Notes: generated by a model from the letters alone, not told the origin. 64,000 bases of DNA from Niastella caeni (GCF_004834005.1 NZ_STFF01000002.1:964898-1028897); one strand, 5' to 3'; shown: positions 9,271-18,666, numbered from the stretch's first letter. Translations and numbers: made by a program.

Positions 9271-11055
9271 ATGAAACAACGCTTTACTTTTCTCTTTGCA
9301 ACCTTGTTTGCCGTATATGCAAATGCCCAGGTGAAAATCGGAGATAACCCGAACACCATAAATGCCAACTCCCTGTTAGAGCTGGAGAGCACCAATAAAG
9401 GATTTTTACCACCCCGTGTAGCATTGAACAGTACCGCTTCCATAGCGCCCTTAACCGGCACCGTAACCGCCGGGATGATGGTATACAGTTCAGGCGGTAC
9501 ATTGGCCGATGGGTATTATTACTGGAATGGCACCGCCTGGCGGCTGCTTGAAACCAGCGAACTGAACACTGTGGCCAAATCAGCTACCACTACATTGACC
9601 AAAACAGAAACATTTGTTTTAGCCAGCAATGATATCACTCTTACGTTGCCTGCCATTACAGCTTCTGATAACGGATTAAGTATTACCGTTAAGAACGTAG
9701 GTTCGCATACCCACCTGGTTACGGTTGATGGGGATGGCGCCGCTACTATCGATGGCGATACGATCAGTACGTTAACGCGTTACATTGGACAAACGTTTGT
9801 TGCCAATGGCGGTAATTGGGTGATAAAGAATAAAGAAAAGAGACCTGCACACCTGCTTGATGTAAATGTGCATAGCAGCTGGACCACCTTGCAGGAAGTG
9901 GTTGAATTCCTGGATGCCCATATGACTGCGCCTACAGTAGTACGGTTAGATGAAGAATCATACAGCGTAGCCTCTACGCTGGTGATCGACCTGGATTACC
10001 CGGTTACTTTTCAGGGACCATCATATGGCCATTCTACCATAGCGGCAGCCAGCGGTTTGGCCGGTAATCCGATGTTCCGTTGTGTGTCGGACTGTTATTT
10101 CAAAATGCTGCAATTCAATGCCACTACTTTAAGTGGTTATGGAACATCTGCAAACGAAGATGCCATCCATTTTGCAGGCAGCGGCACTTATAATGAAATT
10201 AAAGATTGCACGTTTGACCGTTTTTATAACACCATTTACGATTCAAGCAATGCCGAGATCTGGGTATTTGAAACAGATATTTCCAATGCACGCCGAAGTG
10301 GTATCATGGTGCATGGCAACGCATCGGGCGTAATTGTAAAAGTTGCTGAAACAGATTTTATTGCTTGTGCAAGAGGTATCAACCTCGATAAGGCTACCAA
10401 TGCCACCATCCAGTTGGCTTCCGGAGGATATTATAATGCCACCGCCACCGATACGGCTATTGTATACAACCCCTCAACCTTCACTGGTTTTGCCAGCATT
10501 TCCATTACCAATAATTCCTGGAACAACACCGGGAAATACATTGAAGGATTCGATTTTACCCGTACCGATGGCCGGGATGCCAATGCGATCCTGGAAGGCA
10601 ATGCCGGTATGGGTGATAAGAAACCATACGCATACCTTACTGTATTGAACAATACAACCAATACGGTTGCTATATCACCCGCCAACGCATGGGCAAAAGC
10701 GAACTGGGGCACTAATACCAGTTCCACCACCTGTAAATGGACGATCGTTAACAACAAGATCACCTTTCAGCCTACAAACAAACGGAATGGCTGGTTCACG
10801 ATCACCGGTAATTTGTCGGTTGATGGCTCCAACCGGGTGATCTCCATTGGTATAGTGAAGAACGGGGTAAGTACAACCCGATTTGGGGAAACCACTATCC
10901 GTACCAATACAGCTAACCAACCATATCCTTTTGCCTTTGTGGTGTATTTAGAAAATATTTCTCCTGCCGATTATTTTGAAGTGTATGTTTCATCCAACAC
11001 CAATAACGACGTAATTAAAATACAGGATATTCAATGGTTGGCAAATGCGCAATAA
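9271..11055 (+). CDS. Exported protein with right-handed beta-helix-like region
   Basis: The 594-residue product has a signal peptide (1-19, ANAQ). Its next segment, KIGDNPNTINANSLLELES with YYYWNGTAWRLL about 60 residues on, is the common N-terminal module of large exported Bacteroidota proteins. Residues about 190-450 show asparagine-rich short strands with repeated DxxFxxxxxGI patterns, as in pectate-lyase-like parallel beta-helices. The last ~110 residues form a beta-sandwich-like domain. There is no T9SS C-terminal tail on this protein, but the next gene has one. Substrate or role is unknown; a surface or sugar-binding role is inference only. Confidence 0.75.
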   Translation: MKQRFTFLFATLFAVYANAQVKIGDNPNTINANSLLELESTNKGFLPPRVALNSTASIAPLTGTVTAGMMVYSSGGTLADGYYYWNGTAWRLLETSELNTVAKSATTTLTKTETFVLASNDITLTLPAITASDNGLSITVKNVGSHTHLVTVDGDGAATIDGDTISTLTRYIGQTFVANGGNWVIKNKEKRPAHLLDVNVHSSWTTLQEVVEFLDAHMTAPTVVRLDEESYSVASTLVIDLDYPVTFQGPSYGHSTIAAASGLAGNPMFRCVSDCYFKMLQFNATTLSGYGTSANEDAIHFAGSGTYNEIKDCTFDRFYNTIYDSSNAEIWVFETDISNARRSGIMVHGNASGVIVKVAETDFIACARGINLDKATNATIQLASGGYYNATATDTAIVYNPSTFTGFASISITNNSWNNTGKYIEGFDFTRTDGRDANAILEGNAGMGDKKPYAYLTVLNNTTNTVAISPANAWAKANWGTNTSSTTCKWTIVNNKITFQPTNKRNGWFTITGNLSVDGSNRVISIGIVKNGVSTTRFGETTIRTNTANQPYPFAFVVYLENISPADYFEVYVSSNTNNDVIKIQDIQWLANAQ

Positions 11056-11112
11056 TACCGCATCTGTTACCATTCCAAACAATTGTTTTAACCATTGAAT
11101 AAAGTCGATACT

Positions 11113-12531
11113 ATGAAAAGGATGATACTACCTGTTGCCTTGTTGTTGGCAGCGGCCGGTGCAAATGGCCAGGATGTGTTGCATAACAGCGGCAACTTAC
11201 AGGTGCATTCGGGTGCTTCTTTATGCAGCCATGCAGCTTTTACCAATTCATCATCCGGTGCGTTGGTGAATAATGGCAGCCTGTATGTAAAAGGAAATCT
11301 CACCAATGACCAGGCTGCTATGTCGGCCGGCAACGGTGTATTGTATATGAACGGCAGCGCTGCACAAACTGTGAGCGGAACGCAGTCGTTTAAAACTTAT
11401 CAGTTAGTTACCAATAATGCTGCCGGCATTACATTAAATAACAACCTCAGCGTGGCCAATGTGCATACGTTCACCAATGGAATGATCGTTACGTCAGCCA
11501 CGCCCAATTACCTGGTATATGAAGCCGGCGCTTCGTATACCGGCGATGCCGATGCCCGCCATGTGAATGGTTGGGTAAAGAAATTGGGAAATACTGATTT
11601 CACTTTCCCTGTAGGCAATGGCACGTATGAACGTACAGTGGCTGTAAGTAATTTGTCGGCCAGCAGTGAATTGAATGCCAGGTACCGCTCCGCCACGCCC
11701 AATAGCACGAGTGTGCAATCGCCAATATTGTTGGTGAATACCAATGAATATTGGGAGATCAACCGCATAAGCGGTGGAACGGCACAGGTTACGCTTAACT
11801 GGAACCATAGCAAAGTCGCTTTCCCGAATTATTTACTGTCAGAGGTCCGGGCTACGTATTACAATACAAGTATGTGGGTAAACGAAGGTGGTTCTGCAAC
11901 GGGTACCGTTACTACTACCGGTAGCGTTACCTCAAATGCGGTTAACTCGTTCGGGTATTTTGCCATTGGCAGCGTGGGGTATGTGCTTCCAATGCATTTC
12001 ATAAGTGTAGCGGCGCAACGGAAGACCGGTACTACGGTTGTACGCTGGAAAACAGCGCGGGAATCAAATGTTGACCGGTATGAAGTAGAGCGGCTGAACA
12101 CCAGCGGCAGCTTTAGTAAAATAGGCAGCGTGAAAAGCCATAACAGCCAGGATGAAACAAACTATGAATATATCGACGACCTGCCATTAGTGGGTACAGC
12201 CATGTATCGCATCCGCTCGGTTGACCGGGACGGACAGCAGAGCTATTCCCGTATTGTATCTGTTTCTGAAAACAACAATGCCGCTTCCTTCCTGGTGCTG
12301 AACAACCCTGCGCACGAAGCCATTTACCTGTCTTGCTCAGCGGCCTTTAAGGGCCAGTATCAATACGAGCTGTTCAATACATCAGGGCAGTTAATGCAAA
12401 GCGGCACGTTGAAGATAAATGGTGTTGATATTGTAACGATACCGCTGGCTATGAAAATAGCGCCCGGTATTTACCTGCTGAACGTTAAGAATGAAGCCTT
12501 CCGGTTTGCGAAGCGAATTTTGGTGAAATAG
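11113..12531 (+). CDS. Exported protein with T9SS type A sorting domain
   Basis: I chose ATG 11113 rather than the upstream in-frame TTG at 11095, because it begins the signal peptide directly (MKRMILPVALLLAAAG). The 472-residue product has beta-rich N-terminal repeats (about 20-290). A segment follows that includes VLPMHFISVAAQRKTGTTVV and WKTARESNVDRYEVERLN, the linker domain often seen before type A tails. The C-terminal ~80-residue Por-secretion domain ends in GIYLLNVKNEAFRFAKRILVK-like strands. It should be exported by T9SS and released or attached to surface lipid. It lies 57 bp after the beta-helix gene, so the two are probably co-transcribed. Confidence 0.85.
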   Translation: MKRMILPVALLLAAAGANGQDVLHNSGNLQVHSGASLCSHAAFTNSSSGALVNNGSLYVKGNLTNDQAAMSAGNGVLYMNGSAAQTVSGTQSFKTYQLVTNNAAGITLNNNLSVANVHTFTNGMIVTSATPNYLVYEAGASYTGDADARHVNGWVKKLGNTDFTFPVGNGTYERTVAVSNLSASSELNARYRSATPNSTSVQSPILLVNTNEYWEINRISGGTAQVTLNWNHSKVAFPNYLLSEVRATYYNTSMWVNEGGSATGTVTTTGSVTSNAVNSFGYFAIGSVGYVLPMHFISVAAQRKTGTTVVRWKTARESNVDRYEVERLNTSGSFSKIGSVKSHNSQDETNYEYIDDLPLVGTAMYRIRSVDRDGQQSYSRIVSVSENNNAASFLVLNNPAHEAIYLSCSAAFKGQYQYELFNTSGQLMQSGTLKINGVDIVTIPLAMKIAPGIYLLNVKNEAFRFAKRILVK

Positions 12532-12656
12532 GGGGAGCAGGAGGTAAGAAGTAAGAGGTAAGAAGTTCGTAAAGTTGAAAAGGAGATGTAAGTAGTTAAT
12601 GTAATAGGTATATAATAAGAATAGGTTATAGGTATAGGACATCACATCAGGAACAA

Positions 12657-12689
12657 GCCATCCGTCATCAGACGGGTGGCATTTTTTTT
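12657..12689 (+). terminator. Intrinsic terminator after T9SS-sorted protein
   Basis: A 10-bp near-perfect stem (GCCATCCGTC/GACGGGTGGC) with an ATCA loop is followed by eight T residues. It closes the 9.3-12.5 kb transcript. Confidence 0.85.
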
Positions 12690-12729
12690 AATGATAAGCT
12701 GTCCTGTTTATGAACCGGCATAAAATAAT

Positions 12730-12752
12730 AACGCCCCTGCAAGAGGGGCGTT
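12730..12752 (-). terminator. Probable terminator of the response-regulator gene
   Basis: A 9-bp perfect stem (AACGCCCCT/AGGGGCGTT) lies 61 bp beyond the stop of the minus-strand response regulator and is followed on that strand by the T-rich ATTATTTTA. It faces the plus-strand terminator at 12657. Confidence 0.65.
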
Positions 12753-12812
12753 GAGTCAGCATATAGTATTGGTTAGTAAGCAAACAGACCGGCTTATACC
12801 GGGTGCGCAATG

Positions 12813-13256
12813 CTATATTCCTAATCCTGATTTCATTTTTTGGAAAAACGACTTTTTAACTTCTTTCTGCCGCGGTTGGTACAATTGTTCAACCCGTTGC
12901 ATAATAGTGGCCATTTTATCGGGGCTTAAAGAGGATTTAACCACATAATCGAGTGCGCCATGTTTATGAGCTTCTTTCGCTACCTGGCTGTTTTCCTGGC
13001 CGGAGATAATATACACCATGATACCGGGATTGATAGCTTTGATCTTTTTCAACACTTCAATACCGTTCATGCCTTCCATATTATAATCCATAATAACAAG
13101 GGCCGGTTCTTCCTTGATCTCCTGCAGGCACTCATCACCGCAGTTAAAGGAAACTATTTCAGTATAGCCCAGGTTCCGCAGGAATTGCTCATACAGCGTA
13201 AGGCAAAATATATCATCATCTACAATAAAGATCTTCATATCGGGATATTGGGCCAT
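12813..13256 (-). CDS. Single-domain response regulator (CheY-like receiver)
   Basis: The 147-residue product is a stand-alone receiver domain. Visible are the acidic pair in FIVDDDIF, the phospho-accepting Asp in LVIMDYNMEGMNG (about residue 57), the switch Ser in YIISGQ and the conserved Lys in DYVVKSS. A short charged tail follows (QPRQKEVKKSFFQKM) with no DNA-binding domain. Such regulators relay phosphate or bind protein targets. No histidine kinase lies next to it. ATG 13256 and ATG 13238 (MKIFIVDDD) are both possible starts; the shorter form matches most CheY-like proteins. Confidence 0.9.
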   Translation of the reverse strand: MAQYPDMKIFIVDDDIFCLTLYEQFLRNLGYTEIVSFNCGDECLQEIKEEPALVIMDYNMEGMNGIEVLKKIKAINPGIMVYIISGQENSQVAKEAHKHGALDYVVKSSLSPDKMATIMQRVEQLYQPRQKEVKKSFFQKMKSGLGI

Positions 13257-13583
13257 GGTTATAGGGTTTTAAAATGGTTAACTGTTTAATCGTACATGTG
13301 CCCGGCGTAATACCGGTAGAACATGTTATAGGAAAACGCCGTATGTGCGCTGCTATTGCGGTTTAATTACCAGGGAAGTATAAAACTAATACTTGTATTA
13401 GCAGGAGGATAAGGGTTTGTGCTTAATGTCGGTTACCGGTTTCCGGTTCCCTGTTCCCGGGCCCATAGTGCGGAATGCCAGCCTATAGTCAGCCTGCCAT
13501 AAATTGAACCCCGGTAACTGGTACCAGGTAACTGGTAACCCGCCTGTTATCTGGCTTATTGCCTATTGCAAATTGCCTGGTGG
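13257..13583. other. Non-coding region with repeated GGTAACTGG words
   Basis: No credible gene is seen. The first part upstream of the response regulator presumably holds its promoter. The second part (about 13420-13560) contains degenerate direct repeats of CCGGTAACTGG and GGTAACC, closely like the text at 6918-6975. Confidence 0.6.
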
Positions 13584-13880
13584 TTACTGTATCACGATCG
13601 GCTGCACGTAGTGATTGTCGCCATAGCGGATAGCAATTTTATAAATGCCCCTGTCAAGGTAATGCGGCAGTTGAACCGTATGGGTTGAATGTAAGTCGGA
13701 ATGATTCAGGAAGTGTTTAAAAACCTGCTGGCCGGAGAGTGAATAAATGTGAACTGTGAAAACACATTGTTCTATGTTGTACAGTTGTAGCCAGAATTTT
13801 TTCTGTGATACCAGGTTGGGGTATACAGTAATACGCTGTACGCGTTTTTTCGAATGGTCGGTTAGAGGCAAGGTGTTCAT
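13584..13880 (-). CDS. Stand-alone T9SS sorting-domain-like protein without signal peptide
   Basis: The 98-residue product looks like an isolated type A C-terminal domain: VYPNLVSQKKFWLQLYN (usual form: YPNP..), FTVHIYSLSGQQVFKH (strand plus loop), then RGIYKIAIRYGDNHYVQPIVI (usual form: GxYxVxI). The canonical second proline of the PNP motif is absent (PNL). There is no signal peptide and no passenger domain, so as it stands it could not reach T9SS. It may be the remnant of a deleted T9SS cargo, or a cytoplasmic protein of the same fold. No adjoining minus-strand frame upstream encodes a passenger. Confidence 0.65.
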   Translation of the reverse strand: MNTLPLTDHSKKRVQRITVYPNLVSQKKFWLQLYNIEQCVFTVHIYSLSGQQVFKHFLNHSDLHSTHTVQLPHYLDRGIYKIAIRYGDNHYVQPIVIQ

Positions 13881-14125
13881 GGGAAGCGAGCGGTATTAGG
13901 ATATTGTGATTAGTTGCGCGCGATGAAGTTAATAATTATACCGATTGATGCCAATAGTATACCTACGAGTTTTATCTCGTACCCATCTTGTCCACCTGTT
14001 ATATTTAGAGCTATATTAATATGAGATTAACAGTTCGGTTATACCATCATGGTATTTACCAATGGTTTATAGCTTATTTACTGCGGGTTATTGCAAAATA
14101 CCCTGTGTTATCTGCGTGTTATATA

Positions 14126-14599
14126 TTATTTTATTATACGAATCAGTTGAGGGGTTACTTTCTTCTGCAACAGGTATTGTTGAAAAGTTTTGATCAATAT
14201 TTCACCACCTGCCAGGTAAAAGGTCGCGTTTTGCCAGGCCATCCAGCAATGGGGATGCATTTCTTCCATCCATTCAATAGCATTTTGTGCAGGCTCACCG
14301 GGTAACTCCGGTACGCTGTCGACCAGCAATTTCAGCATGGATAAAACAGCCTCATACTCCGGGTGTAACTCCAGTATCCCAAAATATTCATGACCTTTTT
14401 GTAAGGCGATTTCTTTTAATGCGTTGAATAATTCAACGGTAGTTTCATCACCCACGAAAAAATGATGTGTAGCCTGCTTATCGTATATATTGTTTGCCAG
14501 GGTAATGGTTACAGGCTGATCGTCACCAGCAATAGACAGGTAATTGTTTTCAGGTTCTTCATGCTGCCAGGTGACTATTTGTTTAGATATATCAAACAT
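14126..14599 (-). CDS. Hypothetical protein
   Basis: The 157-residue soluble product is not recognised. It is acidic with several tryptophans and histidines (EWMEEMHPHCWMAWQNATF) in a compact C-terminal half, and has no signal peptide or membrane segment. It is divergently transcribed from the AraC-type gene at 14708, with 108 bp between starts, so that regulator may control it (inference). Confidence 0.6.
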   Translation of the reverse strand: MFDISKQIVTWQHEEPENNYLSIAGDDQPVTITLANNIYDKQATHHFFVGDETTVELFNALKEIALQKGHEYFGILELHPEYEAVLSMLKLLVDSVPELPGEPAQNAIEWMEEMHPHCWMAWQNATFYLAGGEILIKTFQQYLLQKKVTPQLIRIIK

Positions 14600-14707
14600 T
14601 GTTTATGTTTTGTTTACGAAACAGATATTTTACCTTTACAAAAATAGAAAGGGGGAGCCTGGGCGTTTTTATATAAAACGGATTAATATTTACACCAAAC
14701 GGATTTT

Positions 14708-15703
14708 ATGGGAGTTAATGTCTTCGACGAGTTTGGCAAGCTGTATTTTGTAGGCGAAGTTTTTTCGAACGAAACTGTAGAGCAGCCGCTTGTTACAGAA
14801 CGACGGGAGGTATATAGTTTTCCTTTTGGTAATGCTGAAATAGTGCAATTGGCTTTTTCAGGCATTTACATCGTATATGGAGATATGCTCTTATATAAAG
14901 CCCAAAAGCTGAATTTTGAAATTACCGGGGATATTGACCTGGTGGAAATGCATTTTTCCCTGGCCGGCGATGGGAGGATGAAAAACCTGCTTACCGGAAA
15001 AGAGTTTCATTTCAAAGCCAACGAACATAACCTGCATTATACACCTTCCTTTACCGGTACGGGCGAATACGGAAGCACTAAACACTATAAATTCTTCGAA
15101 GTACATTTTACAAAACGCTTTTTCATTGAGCTGGCAAAAGACAGCAGCCCCTCACTGATGCAGTTTGCCGAAAAGATCGCTAAAGGAAAGGAAAATGACC
15201 TGAGCCGGGAGAACATGCCTATTACCTTTGCCATGCACCAGTGCATAAACGATATCATGCATGCAAATTTTACCGGCGGCCTGAAGCTGTTATACCTGCA
15301 ATCGAAATGTATTGAACTGCTATCCATGCAGGCGCAGATGCATGAAGATGCGGCCAGCAAGGCTGCTTCCCTTATCTGCAAACCGGGCCACGACACTGAT
15401 AGTATACACTTTGCCAAAGAATATTTGCTGCAACATGCTGCACAACCACCATCCCTGACCGAGCTGGCAAAGATTGCCGGGATCAATGAATTTAAATTAA
15501 AGCAGGGTTTTAAGGCTTTGTACAATAACACCGTGTTTGGTTACCTTTCTGATTATAAATTAAACCAGGCGCGGGATCTGCTTGTTAGTAAAAGTTCCAT
15601 TAAAGAAGTGGCTGACCAACTGGGGTATTCTTCCGTGCAACACTTCAACAGCGCCTTCCGGAAAAAGTTTGGTCTTCCGCCGGGAAAGGTGAAGAAGGGT
15701 TGA
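14708..15703 (+). CDS. AraC-family transcriptional regulator
   Basis: The 331-residue product has an N-terminal cupin-like sensor half (about 20-200) and a C-terminal AraC/XylS double helix-turn-helix (about 225-328). The latter is recognised by PSLTELAKIAGINEFKLKQG (first HTH) and IKEVADQLGYSSVQHFNSAF with RKKFGLPPGK (second HTH plus closing motif). It should bind DNA near its target promoters in response to a small ligand. A promoter-like TTTG (14609) to TACCTTTA (14631) pair lies upstream. The neighbour divergently transcribed from it is a candidate target. Confidence 0.9.
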   Translation: MGVNVFDEFGKLYFVGEVFSNETVEQPLVTERREVYSFPFGNAEIVQLAFSGIYIVYGDMLLYKAQKLNFEITGDIDLVEMHFSLAGDGRMKNLLTGKEFHFKANEHNLHYTPSFTGTGEYGSTKHYKFFEVHFTKRFFIELAKDSSPSLMQFAEKIAKGKENDLSRENMPITFAMHQCINDIMHANFTGGLKLLYLQSKCIELLSMQAQMHEDAASKAASLICKPGHDTDSIHFAKEYLLQHAAQPPSLTELAKIAGINEFKLKQGFKALYNNTVFGYLSDYKLNQARDLLVSKSSIKEVADQLGYSSVQHFNSAFRKKFGLPPGKVKKG

Positions 15704-15735
15704 GGGGAATCGGCAATCGGCAATCGTGAATCGGC

Positions 15736-15755
15736 CGTGTTTTTCACGTATTTTG
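15736..15755. repeat. 20-bp dispersed repeat, copy 1
   Basis: CGTGTTTTTCACGTATTTTG occurs here, between the AraC gene and a convergent gene, and again exactly at 22400-22419. It contains a short CGTG/CACG dyad and a TATTTTG element that resembles a -7 box, but no gene starts close downstream. Confidence 0.6.
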
Positions 15756-15788
15756 AAAGCGTGATTTGTGTCATTGCGCTTATAAGGG

Positions 15789-16700
15789 TCATCTTTGCTT
15801 TTGCAGTCGCCAGATCTGTATGTACGGAAAGCAATTGCCTGCGCAACAATCTTCCGGTTTCTGTTTAGGCCGGCCGCAATCGCACCAGAACTTTTTATTG
15901 GCATACAGCATGTAGGCATCCAGTCCTCTGGCGGTACCTTTAATTAGCGTATCAGGACCGCTTGCATGCATTACTTCCCAGCCGAACTGACCGGGTATTT
16001 CTTCCAATTTATTGTTCACATAAAAGCGCCAGGGATGTTTGTGGGTTTGATCGGCCCAATACACTTTCAGGTCTGAGGTGTTCCTGTGATCCAGGGTTAA
16101 CAGCGCGGCATGATAGCCATCGCACACAGAGACGATAAATACACTAAAGCCCCGTTCTTTGCCCACCCGCGAAAGCAACGTGTTCCATAAACTTCTTTCC
16201 ATGGCAACCGGTTGTAAGCCGCGGCTTACAGGATCGGCTTTTGTAATGGGCACCCACTCGCCTTTACGCATAGATAAAAAGCGAACGGTATCGTAACTGC
16301 GGATGTAAAAACTATCTTTTAACCGTTTGGCCAGTGCGTTAATGTCATTGTTGAGGAAGTTGCCGTTTAAAACCGCCTTGCGGCTATAGAGGCTATCGGG
16401 TATGGACGATTCGCCAAAAAGCAGCATGTCTAACCCCGCCCTTACCGTATTAATACATTTATGCCGGAAACCGGGCCGCCAGTTTGAATCTTTGGGTTGT
16501 TCTTCCAGCGAAGCGTTGGCGATGAAAAATTGCTTTATGCGTTCTACATCTTCTATGGAGAATACCGGTGTTCTCAGAAGGGAGTCTTTTTTTGTGGTGC
16601 TGTTTGTCTTGCCGTTTCCAGGCGAATTAAAGGCAACATGCAGGCTACCGTACAAAACAGCTACAATAACAGGATACACGATCAGCAAATGAAATTTCAT
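15789..16700 (-). CDS. Hypothetical exported or membrane-anchored protein, possible papain-like fold
   Basis: The 303-residue product has one N-terminal hydrophobic segment (residues 4-22). The rest is not recognised, but the order Cys82 (RHKCINTVRAGLDM), His197 (DGYHAALLTLDH) and Asp217 (YWADQTHKHPW) would suit a Cys-His-Asp papain-like amidase/peptidase fold; this is inference from order only. The C-terminus is cysteine-rich (CDCGRPKQKPEDCCAGNC), perhaps metal-binding or disulfide-bonded. It precedes the pentapeptide-repeat gene's end by 25 bp in the same direction, so they may share a transcript. Confidence 0.6.
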   Translation of the reverse strand: MKFHLLIVYPVIVAVLYGSLHVAFNSPGNGKTNSTTKKDSLLRTPVFSIEDVERIKQFFIANASLEEQPKDSNWRPGFRHKCINTVRAGLDMLLFGESSIPDSLYSRKAVLNGNFLNNDINALAKRLKDSFYIRSYDTVRFLSMRKGEWVPITKADPVSRGLQPVAMERSLWNTLLSRVGKERGFSVFIVSVCDGYHAALLTLDHRNTSDLKVYWADQTHKHPWRFYVNNKLEEIPGQFGWEVMHASGPDTLIKGTARGLDAYMLYANKKFWCDCGRPKQKPEDCCAGNCFPYIQIWRLQKQR

Positions 16701-16724
16701 AAGGTATTGGGGTTTCAGAAACGG

Positions 16725-17297
16725 TTATTTGATCGCAATATCATACTTATTTAGCAATCCTATAACGCCGGGATAAGAAAATTGTGCTTTTTTAATCCGG
16801 TTCATATCCGGGTCAATGATATAATTGAAGGCAGTACGAAAATCAACTTTTTCTAAATTCGTGTTCTCGAATTTTGCATTGGTGAGATCGCATTTGTCAA
16901 AGATGCTTTGGGTAAGGTCAGCATCCGTAAAGTCAACTTCCTGCATAGTGCAGTTGATAAACTGCGTCTTTATTAAAGGCCGTTTATAGAATGATGAATA
17001 ATTGATCACGCAGGTATCGAAACTCACGGAGAACAAATAGTGATCGCAATTCTCAAAGTTAATGCCCAGCATTTTGCAGCCGGTGAATTTAATATCATTG
17101 AGCGAGGTTTTCAGCACTTTGATATTGCTCAGGTTACAGGTGGTGAATGTGCATTCGGTGAATTTAAAACCCGACAGGTCGCCAGTTGAAAAGTCGCAGT
17201 TCACAAAAGAACAATATTCATAATGGCCTTTGGTTAGTTTGCCGGAAGTAAAAGGTATGCTTTCAAATACCTGGTCTTCAAAATAAGTTTCGTTCAT
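16725..17297 (-). CDS. Pentapeptide-repeat protein
   Basis: The 190-residue product consists mostly of pentapeptide repeats with the A(D/N)LxF-like pattern, for example SFVNCDFSTGDLSGFKFTEC and DFTDADLTQSIFDKCDLTNA. This predicts a right-handed square beta-helix. Repeats run from about residue 20 to 165, with a short C-terminal cap (YPGVIGLLNKYDIAIK). Some family members mimic DNA and protect gyrase; others have no known role. Nothing here decides between them. It lies upstream of the possible papain-like gene on the same strand. Confidence 0.85.
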   Translation of the reverse strand: MNETYFEDQVFESIPFTSGKLTKGHYEYCSFVNCDFSTGDLSGFKFTECTFTTCNLSNIKVLKTSLNDIKFTGCKMLGINFENCDHYLFSVSFDTCVINYSSFYKRPLIKTQFINCTMQEVDFTDADLTQSIFDKCDLTNAKFENTNLEKVDFRTAFNYIIDPDMNRIKKAQFSYPGVIGLLNKYDIAIK

Positions 17298-17369
17298 GGT
17301 ATGCCTTTAATAAGGCCTAAAATTAGCAAGATGACAGTGGTAGCAAAGGGTATTATACAGATATTTTTT

Positions 17370-18617
17370 TCATATAAGGGTATCTATTTTCCCCTGAATA
17401 CTTTGTTTTTCTGTTTGTGTTTTCGCCAGGTCATACGCATTTTTATAATAGGATAGGGCTTTTTGATCATTGAGGTTGTGGTATAATTCACCCAGCAGCA
17501 GATAATAAAAATGATTATTGGCGTGCGGTAATTGTTCCGCTTCCTGTATGGCAGCTTCTTTTCCTTTTGCCTTATATAAAGCAAATATCCGGTTCAGCGC
17601 TACCACCGGTGAATAATTTATCAGCAACAACTGGTCGTATAAATGCAGGATGTTTTCCCATTTAGCCTGGGTATCTTCCTTGATGCAATGCCAATAGGCG
17701 ATGCCTGCTTCCAAATGATAAGAGCTTACTTCATCACCATTAGCGGAGTTATTTAAAAAATGAATACCCTGGTTGATGAGCGCTGTATCCCACAAGGCAG
17801 TATCCTGCTGTTCGTACAGCACCAGTGTATCATTGTTATTTTCCCGGGCATTGAACCTCGACGCGTGAAAGCTCATGAGCGCCAGCAGCGCATTTGTTCT
17901 TGGACGGTTGGTGCGCTCGTATTCAGTAAGCATAACGCCGAGGCGCATAGCTTCCAGGCAAAAGTCTTTGCGTAGAATGGTGTTTTCCGTCTGGGAATAA
18001 TACCCTTCGCTGAAAAGCAGGTAAATGATGTGCAATACGTTATCGAGCCGGTTAACCAATTCCTGGTCGGGCATGCCGCCATCAATAGGAACCAGTTGCA
18101 CGTTCTCATTCCGTAGTTTTTCCCTGGCCCGGAATAATCGTTTGTTGATGGTTTCTTTATTGGTTAGGAAAGCTTCGGCAATTTCATCGATGCCAAAACC
18201 GCAAAGAATGCGCAAGGCTAACCCGATCTGCGCTTCGCTGGCAATGGCCGGGTTACAAATGGCGAACAACATTTGTAACTGGCTGTCTTTGATATTCTGT
18301 TGTGAGAAGTTCACTGCTTCGGCTTCTTCTTCTGTTGGTTGTTGGGCTTTAATTTCGGGGACTACTTTTTGTTCGTAGATCTTATGCCGCCTGAAATGAT
18401 ACAGCGTTTTTTGTTTGGCCACAGTATACAACCAGGCAGCCGGGTTGGGTGGTATGCCTTTTATGCCCCAGGTTTCAGATGCTGCCAAAAAAGTTTCACT
18501 CACGATATCTTCAGCAATTTCAATATGTTCCAAGCCATATTGCTTACTGATAACCGCCACCATTTTAGCAAACTCCTGCTGAAATAATTGTTTGAGTGAT
18601 TCGTGTTCTTTCTTCAT
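17370..18617 (-). CDS. ECF sigma factor with C-terminal TPR-like extension (ECF42 type)
   Basis: The 415-residue product is twice the usual ECF length. Region 2 lies at about 10-85 (EIAEDIVSETFLAASETWGI, PAAWLYTVAKQKTLYHFRRH), region 4 at about 120-180 (LCGFGIDEIAEAFLTNKETI, KRLFRAREKLR), and a helical TPR-like extension from about 190 to the end (YDQLLLINYSPVVALNRIFA, YYLLLGELYHNL). This layout is that of ECF42 sigma factors, which pair with YCII/DGPF-domain proteins (established knowledge). Just such a gene lies directly upstream on the same strand. Control probably acts through the extension rather than an anti-sigma factor. Confidence 0.9.
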   Translation of the reverse strand: MKKEHESLKQLFQQEFAKMVAVISKQYGLEHIEIAEDIVSETFLAASETWGIKGIPPNPAAWLYTVAKQKTLYHFRRHKIYEQKVVPEIKAQQPTEEEAEAVNFSQQNIKDSQLQMLFAICNPAIASEAQIGLALRILCGFGIDEIAEAFLTNKETINKRLFRAREKLRNENVQLVPIDGGMPDQELVNRLDNVLHIIYLLFSEGYYSQTENTILRKDFCLEAMRLGVMLTEYERTNRPRTNALLALMSFHASRFNARENNNDTLVLYEQQDTALWDTALINQGIHFLNNSANGDEVSSYHLEAGIAYWHCIKEDTQAKWENILHLYDQLLLINYSPVVALNRIFALYKAKGKEAAIQEAEQLPHANNHFYYLLLGELYHNLNDQKALSYYKNAYDLAKTQTEKQSIQGKIDTLI

Positions 18618-18627
18618 AGGAAAAGAG

Positions 18628-18660
18628 AAGGTGAGCTTTCCGCTTGCGAAAACTCACCTT
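18628..18660 (-). terminator. Hairpin between YCII gene and ECF42 sigma gene
   Basis: An 8-bp perfect stem (AAGGTGAG/CTCACCTT) fills the 49-bp gap between the two genes and is followed on the minus strand by CTCTTTT. It ends only 11 bases before the sigma ATG. It could partly terminate the YCII transcript, lowering sigma expression, or mask the sigma ribosome site. Confidence 0.6.
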
Positions 18661-18666
18661 TTTAAA

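Noticed and set aside
9271..11055. Phage tail-spike identity of the beta-helix protein
   Set aside because: It has a signal peptide and Bacteroidota-type N-terminus, and no phage genes lie nearby.
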